From assembly GCA_003641695.1 (NCBI GenBank), contig QNBL01000087.1, positions 1 to 9,130 of the forward strand: 9,130 nt of DNA. Direction: 5' to 3'. The notes beneath the pieces were generated by a model that saw nothing but the letters and a program-made list of their open reading frames with translations, ran no database searches and was not told the origin of the DNA. Of the stretch, positions 5,672 through 9,130 are shown in pieces (position 1 is the stretch's first letter; every line of letters starts with the position of its first letter). The stretch is from Spirochaetota bacterium. GTDB lineage: Bacteria > Spirochaetota > Spirochaetia > B11-G9. A program made the translations under genes and the position numbers.

Positions 5672-6820
5672 ATGGAAAAGATTGTTTTTAGCTCTCCTTC
5701 TAAAGTGTATCTCTCCTACGGAGCACTCAAGCACCTTTCAGAGGTTAAAGAGACCTACGGGTCCCGGATGATGCTTGTAACCGAAAAAAAGCTGCTGGAA
5801 AGTGAAGGATTCCTTAAGGTTAAGGACGAAGCTGTCAGTGCCGGCATAGATCTGGTCATTTTTTCCGATATCGGCCGCGATACTACAACCTATTCCATAA
5901 TTGAAGCTGCAAAGCTTGCAAAAGTCTCCAGAGCCCAGGCAGTAATAGGATTTGGCGGAATCCGTGCACTCTCTGCTGCGAAAGGAGTCTCTGTTGGTGC
6001 CGGATATACGGGTAATTTTTACAACATTCTGTCAGGGGGGATCCCTGCCTTTATGACGCTTCCGTATGTCGAGATCCCCGGAACTTTTAGAAATCCGTTT
6101 ATGCTTTCTGAACGATTCAGTGTGATTGACGCCAGAACGGGGAGGGTAAATATTGTCAGGGTGAGGAACTCTCAGCCGGAGTATGTTCTTATTGACCCGG
6201 AGGTATACTCCTCATTATCTCAAAAATACCGGCTTTCTATCCTCATGGATACCTTTCTTGAGAGTATAGAGGGATACTTTTCCAGAATTACCAACTATAT
6301 ATCTGATACCCTCTTCCTTAAAGCGGTTTCCCTGATTGTCTCTAATCTCCCGAAACTGGCCAGTGATCCGGGAAACCCGGAGAACCTTATGAATAGTGCC
6401 AAAGCAGGCTTTGCCTCGGCATTGGGACTTTCCTCGGGGATGAGCGGGCTGGGAACTGCAGCCGCCTTTGAAATAAGTCAGAAATTTTCGGTTCCAAAAT
6501 CAGCAGTGTCCACGGTGCTTATTCCCTATATTCTTGAGTACGGTTTAAAGATGATTCCGGAGAAGGTTTCCCGTATGGGGCCTATTCTGGGGGAGAATTT
6601 AAAGGGTTTATCTGTAATTGCTGCTGCAGACAGGGTTATTGAGACGCTAAGAGTTTCGGTTGGTGTTCATGACCTTCCGGGGCGGCTAAGCGAACTTGGT
6701 ATTACCGCTGATAATATCCCGGATATAGCTGAAAGGGTTTACGATTACCCTATGGTAAGATTCCTTCCTGCTGAGATCTCGGTGGAGGAGATCTATACTT
6801 TCTTGAAAGAAGCTCTGTGA
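5672..6820 (+). CDS. Degenerate iron-type alcohol dehydrogenase homologue without metal ligands
   Basis: The 382-residue protein follows the fold of iron-containing alcohol dehydrogenases along its whole length, with family landmarks at MDTFLESIEGY (192-202), SGLG (258-261) and LIPYILEYG. The catalytic parts have changed. Of the four metal ligands (Asp, His, His, His; FucO Asp196, His200, His263, His277), only Asp193 remains. The others align with Glu197, Thr262 and Lys276, and the extra conserved His in the HxxxH segment is Phe266. The nucleotide loop GGGSxxDxxK is GGIRALSAAK (95-104), lacking the third Gly, the Ser and the Asp. The frame is intact and the gene full length, so this looks like a retained non-dehydrogenase rather than decay. 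ATG 5672 has AGGGA at 5658-5662. The stop overlaps the next start (GTGA), which implies translational coupling to the SpoU methyltransferase. Actual function unknown. Confidence 0.8.
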   Translation: MEKIVFSSPSKVYLSYGALKHLSEVKETYGSRMMLVTEKKLLESEGFLKVKDEAVSAGIDLVIFSDIGRDTTTYSIIEAAKLAKVSRAQAVIGFGGIRALSAAKGVSVGAGYTGNFYNILSGGIPAFMTLPYVEIPGTFRNPFMLSERFSVIDARTGRVNIVRVRNSQPEYVLIDPEVYSSLSQKYRLSILMDTFLESIEGYFSRITNYISDTLFLKAVSLIVSNLPKLASDPGNPENLMNSAKAGFASALGLSSGMSGLGTAAAFEISQKFSVPKSAVSTVLIPYILEYGLKMIPEKVSRMGPILGENLKGLSVIAAADRVIETLRVSVGVHDLPGRLSELGITADNIPDIAERVYDYPMVRFLPAEISVEEIYTFLKEAL

Positions 6821-7620
6821 TAACCATAAAGAAGCTTCAGTCACTAAAAACCGGAACACGGCAGCGGAAGATAGTTTCTCTGTTAAAGGGATTTGAGACT
6901 GACTGTCTTGACCGGTTTAACTCTGATACGGAATTTCTCATCGGGATTGCACACGTTTCAAAGGATTTGGAAAGTCTCGATCCCGGAGAGAAGAACCGGA
7001 TAGCTTCTCTTGTAAATCAATTTGAGTCCAATAAACCTTCCCCGCTGGAATGTGATGCGATTGTCAGGTTCTGCAATTCTCTGCGTCATATCCTATTGAG
7101 AAATATGAACTCCGAACCGGCCGAGTGGGATCTGATTGTACCGGGGGACAGGGAGTCTGTTTCGGGGCAACGGGATATAATGGATTTCTACCTTTATCTC
7201 GATGACCTGCGTTCTCCTTTCAACGTGGGAGCCATATTCAGAACAGCTGAATCCTTTGGTGTAAAAGAGATTCTTCTGTCGGAGGATACTGCCTCTCCGT
7301 TCCACCGGAGGGCTCTCAGGAGCGCCATGGGTGCAGTATCAATTGTACCGTACCGGATAGTCCCTGCATCAAGGCTGCCGGATTTACCGCTGTTCTGTCT
7401 TGAACTTGGAGGGACTCCTCTGGATTCATTTACCTTCCCATCCGGGGGTATTCTTGTTGTGGGATCAGAGGAGGTGGGGGTAAGTCCTTATCTCCTCGAG
7501 AGGACGCAGAGGAGCCTGGGCAGGGTTTCAATTCCTCTCGGAGGACTTAAAGGATCTCTCAATGTTGCAGTAGCGGCAGGAATAGTTCTTCAGAGGTGGT
7601 ATTCGACACAATCAGCATAA
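6817..7620 (+). CDS. TrmH/SpoU-family RNA 2'-O-ribose methyltransferase with N-terminal extension
   Basis: The C-terminal half (about residues 120-267) is a SPOUT methyltransferase domain with the deep trefoil knot. Motif 1 is LRSPFNVGAIFRTAESFG, with Asn136 and the catalytic Arg142. Motif 2 is VVGSEEVGVS (Gly216-Glu218). Motif 3 is IPLGGLKGSLNVAVA, with Pro240 and Asn249. The enzyme should transfer a methyl group from S-adenosylmethionine to a ribose 2'-OH in rRNA or tRNA; the target cannot be read from sequence. The first 120 residues are a charged, helical extension that does not look like the usual L30e-type substrate-binding domain of RlmB. GTG 6817 overlaps the upstream TGA by four bases, and no strong ribosome site is present, so translation probably depends on the preceding gene. 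No forward terminator with a clear T-run follows. Confidence 0.85.
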   Translation: MITIKKLQSLKTGTRQRKIVSLLKGFETDCLDRFNSDTEFLIGIAHVSKDLESLDPGEKNRIASLVNQFESNKPSPLECDAIVRFCNSLRHILLRNMNSEPAEWDLIVPGDRESVSGQRDIMDFYLYLDDLRSPFNVGAIFRTAESFGVKEILLSEDTASPFHRRALRSAMGAVSIVPYRIVPASRLPDLPLFCLELGGTPLDSFTFPSGGILVVGSEEVGVSPYLLERTQRSLGRVSIPLGGLKGSLNVAVAAGIVLQRWYSTQSA

Positions 7621-7649
7621 AAAACCGCATCGGTATAACAGATGCGGTT
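7619..7649 (-). terminator. Intrinsic terminator of the glutaredoxin gene
   Basis: A perfect 9-base stem (AACCGCATC at 7623-7631 with GATGCGGTT at 7641-7649) and a 9-base loop are followed, on the reverse strand, by a run of Ts corresponding to A 7619-7624. The orientation serves the reverse gene ending at 7673. In the forward direction the stem is followed by GATACTT, not a T-run. Confidence 0.75.
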
Positions 7650-7672
7650 GATACTTAAAGGCTTTAAAATTT

Positions 7673-7903
7673 TTAGCGGTGAAGTGCTCTTTCGATTTCA
7701 GCGGGATTGAATCCCACCAGAATCCTGCCGTTAACATCAAGCACGGGAACACCCATTTGCCCCGATTTACGGACCATCTCGTCAGCCTTGGCACGGTCAT
7801 TGGCAACATTGTAGTCATTGAACGGAATATTGTGTTTTCTAAGGTAATCTTTAGCCAGCCGGCAGTAACTGCATGAAGGTGTTGAATACACTGTAACAGC
7901 CAT
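7673..7903 (-). CDS. Glutaredoxin-like thiol-disulfide oxidoreductase
   Basis: At 76 residues this is a compact thioredoxin-fold protein of the glutaredoxin/NrdH/YruB type, probably reducing disulfides in the cytoplasm. The redox motif is CSYC (Cys11 and Cys14), preceded by YSTPS. The conserved cis-proline is in GVPVLD (Pro53), and the end (GRILVGFNPAEIERAL) follows the family pattern. The reductant, whether glutathione or thioredoxin reductase, is not evident, since no partner reductase or ribonucleotide reductase is nearby. The start is secure: GGAGG at 7910-7914 lies six bases upstream of the ATG. The gene has its own near-consensus promoter in the 70-base gap after the HDOD gene and its own terminator, so it appears to be an independent unit. 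Confidence 0.88.
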   Translation of the reverse strand: MAVTVYSTPSCSYCRLAKDYLRKHNIPFNDYNVANDRAKADEMVRKSGQMGVPVLDVNGRILVGFNPAEIERALHR

Positions 7904-7937
7904 TAATTGCCTCCTTGTTTATTATTGGAATATAGAG

Positions 7938-7966
7938 AATATACTATATAGCTGATAAAGAGTCAA
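7938..7966 (-). promoter_or_regulatory. Near-consensus sigma-70 promoter of the glutaredoxin gene
   Basis: On the reverse strand, TTGACT (7961-7966) and TATATT (7938-7943) each match five of six consensus positions, with a spacer of exactly 17 bases. The start of transcription would be near 7931, giving a leader of roughly 28 bases that includes the GGAGG ribosome site. Confidence 0.8.
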
Positions 7967-7973
7967 GCGATTT

Positions 7974-9130
7974 CTATCTTTCCTGAATTTCTTTTTCTCT
8001 ATCAAAGGCATTTGAGAGTCTCTGAAGTATCTGCATTATCTGTGCTTCACTGGTGATACCAAAATCCCGTAAAACCTCAAATTCCAGCTGCTCGTAGGTA
8101 AGTTCGTCTTCCTCAAGATTTACCAGGGCGTTGGCAAGGTATACAGTGTAGACTACATCTTTGTATTCAGGATTACATATCAGCGGTTCATGGTGATACT
8201 TTATTGATTCTATCAGGGACAGGGGGAAATTCCACTTTTCGGCAATCATGCTTCCTATCTCTGCATGATTAAGACCTGCTGCAAAGTCCTCAAACATATC
8301 TTTTGGAAGCTCTCTTCGGTTACAGAAGTTATGAATTTTTTCAAGAAGATCGGGGTGCACATCCGAGAAGATAATCTTGCCCATATCATGGAGTATCCCT
8401 CCTACGTACGCGTCGTCAAGAAGGTCTTTGTGTTTCTGTTTAAAATTCTTTGCAAGATTATAGGCATAAAAAGCGGCTTTGTAGGAGTGGTCCCACAGCC
8501 ACCGCTGGCTCTGATCCAGAATTTTCTGGGTTCCGTAAGAGTAGAGGAGATTCGTCAGCCCTCTGAGTCCGAGAAGCTTGACAGCCTCAACTATGTTATC
8601 CACACGTTTTGGAAGCATAAACTGGGCTGAGTTGACAACCTTCAGAAGATCAGCGATTAACGATGGATCCATACTGATCTGTCTGGCAATGTCTGCTATC
8701 TCTGAGTCCGGGTCGTGAATAAGTTTTTGAAGATATACAATGTTGTCCGGAAACTGGGGCAGTTCATCAATCTCCTTGACTATTTCAGCTGAAAGCTCAG
8801 AGATATTTTCCAGGTGAACCTTGGAGAAGGGAACCTCTATCCTTGCAACGGTCTCTCCGTTTTCTACGTCTATGTCAAATGCATCCTCGTTAAGGCCGAT
8901 CTTTTTCAGCATGAGAACGAGGATTACTATTCCAAGGCCCGCACCTTCGGAGTCGTCAAGAACCGTTGTTAGAGCTTCTTCCATCGTTTCAAAAGCCCGT
9001 GACCGTGCTATTCTGTCATAAACCCTGATCTGTTCTTTCTGGGAGATCTCGCTGTTGTTGATTATTTTGAGTGTAAATGTATTATTAATTGCCCTGAAAA
9101 TTATCTTGATGTACAGCCCGGCCTGCTTCT
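7974..9130 (-). CDS. HATPase-like plus HDOD domain signalling protein (5' end outside window)
   Basis: A methionine at 8984 could begin a 336-residue protein, but the frame stays open for 48 more codons to the window edge and those codons read as coherent protein, so the gene is partial. The N-terminal part resembles the later half of a GHKL/HATPase domain: INNSEIS, then an EGAGLGI G2-like box (GAGLGI at 8928-8945), then ETVARIEVPF as the closing strand. An HDOD domain follows: LPQFPDNI, a SMDPSLIADLLKVVNSA segment, VKLLGLRGLTNLL, GILHDMGK (His-Asp at 8385-8390), LNHAEIG and KYHHEP (8190-8195). HDOD proteins usually act in signalling and regulation rather than as enzymes, although this one keeps HD-like residues. 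No N-box can be seen because it would lie upstream. A methyl-accepting or sensor domain beyond the edge is possible. Confidence 0.82.
   Translation of the reverse strand, partial: KQAGLYIKIIFRAINNTFTLKIINNSEISQKEQIRVYDRIARSRAFETMEEALTTVLDDSEGAGLGIVILVLMLKKIGLNEDAFDIDVENGETVARIEVPFSKVHLENISELSAEIVKEIDELPQFPDNIVYLQKLIHDPDSEIADIARQISMDPSLIADLLKVVNSAQFMLPKRVDNIVEAVKLLGLRGLTNLLYSYGTQKILDQSQRWLWDHSYKAAFYAYNLAKNFKQKHKDLLDDAYVGGILHDMGKIIFSDVHPDLLEKIHNFCNRRELPKDMFEDFAAGLNHAEIGSMIAEKWNFPLSLIESIKYHHEPLICNPEYKDVVYTVYLANALVNLEEDELTYEQLEFEVLRDFGITSEAQIMQILQRLSNAFDREKEIQER

Noticed and set aside
5672..6820. Calling this gene a working alcohol or glycerol dehydrogenase
   Set aside because: The metal ligands and the NAD-loop residues needed for that chemistry are replaced.
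7623..7649. Hairpin as terminator of the SpoU methyltransferase gene
   Set aside because: The forward side lacks a T-run; the T-run is on the reverse strand, so I assign it to the glutaredoxin gene. A small TTAAA/TTTAA stem near 7655-7668 before ATTTTT is too weak to call.
8265..8630. Forward 121-codon frame inside the HDOD gene
   Set aside because: It is antisense to conserved HDOD motifs, so coincidental.
1..9130. tRNA, rRNA, CRISPR array, insertion sequence or phage genes
   Set aside because: No cloverleaf, repeat-spacer pattern, transposase motif or terminal inverted repeat was seen in reading both strands.

Overview
The window reads as ordinary chromosome from a flagellated, probably free-living spirochaete. 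This is an inference from gene content: a FlgM-type anti-sigma factor, a HATPase-like/HDOD protein, and an unusual pairing of a degenerate iron-type alcohol dehydrogenase homologue with a SpoU methyltransferase. No rRNA, tRNA, CRISPR array, insertion sequence or phage gene is visible. Coding density is high except at 891-1677, which holds decayed gene fragments.

Layout. A ribokinase (6-890) is followed by a graveyard: the two ends of a DUF4140/DUF4139 (MuiA-like) gene that has lost its middle (974-1437), then a second, unidentified remnant that changes frame at a run of eight Cs (about 1424-1620). A rhomboid intramembrane protease (1678-2331) and a small exported protein (2337-3023) form a forward pair. 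They meet head-on with a reverse unit made of a membrane-anchored double zinc-ribbon protein (4150-4545) and adenosine deaminase (3020-4105); the two stop codons share the palindrome TTAA. Divergent from that unit is rsmI (4574-5254), then flgM (5305-5592), which has a sigma-28-like promoter overlapping the rsmI stop, and a strong intrinsic terminator. Next come a metal-site-less Fe-ADH homologue (5672-6820) and a TrmH/SpoU methyltransferase (6817-7620) that overlap by 4 bases. The right end is reverse-strand: a glutaredoxin with its own consensus promoter and terminator (7673-7903), and a HATPase-like plus HDOD protein (7974-9130) whose 5' end lies outside the window.

How the genes relate. 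Two themes recur: nucleoside/ribose salvage (ribokinase, adenosine deaminase) and RNA modification (RsmI, SpoU protein). flgM, and perhaps the HDOD protein, tie the region to motility and signalling. I see no defence island or coherent new multi-gene system. The points most worth following are single genes: the Fe-ADH homologue that has lost its metal ligands, the duplicated zinc-ribbon membrane protein, the HATPase-HDOD fusion, and the flgM promoter.
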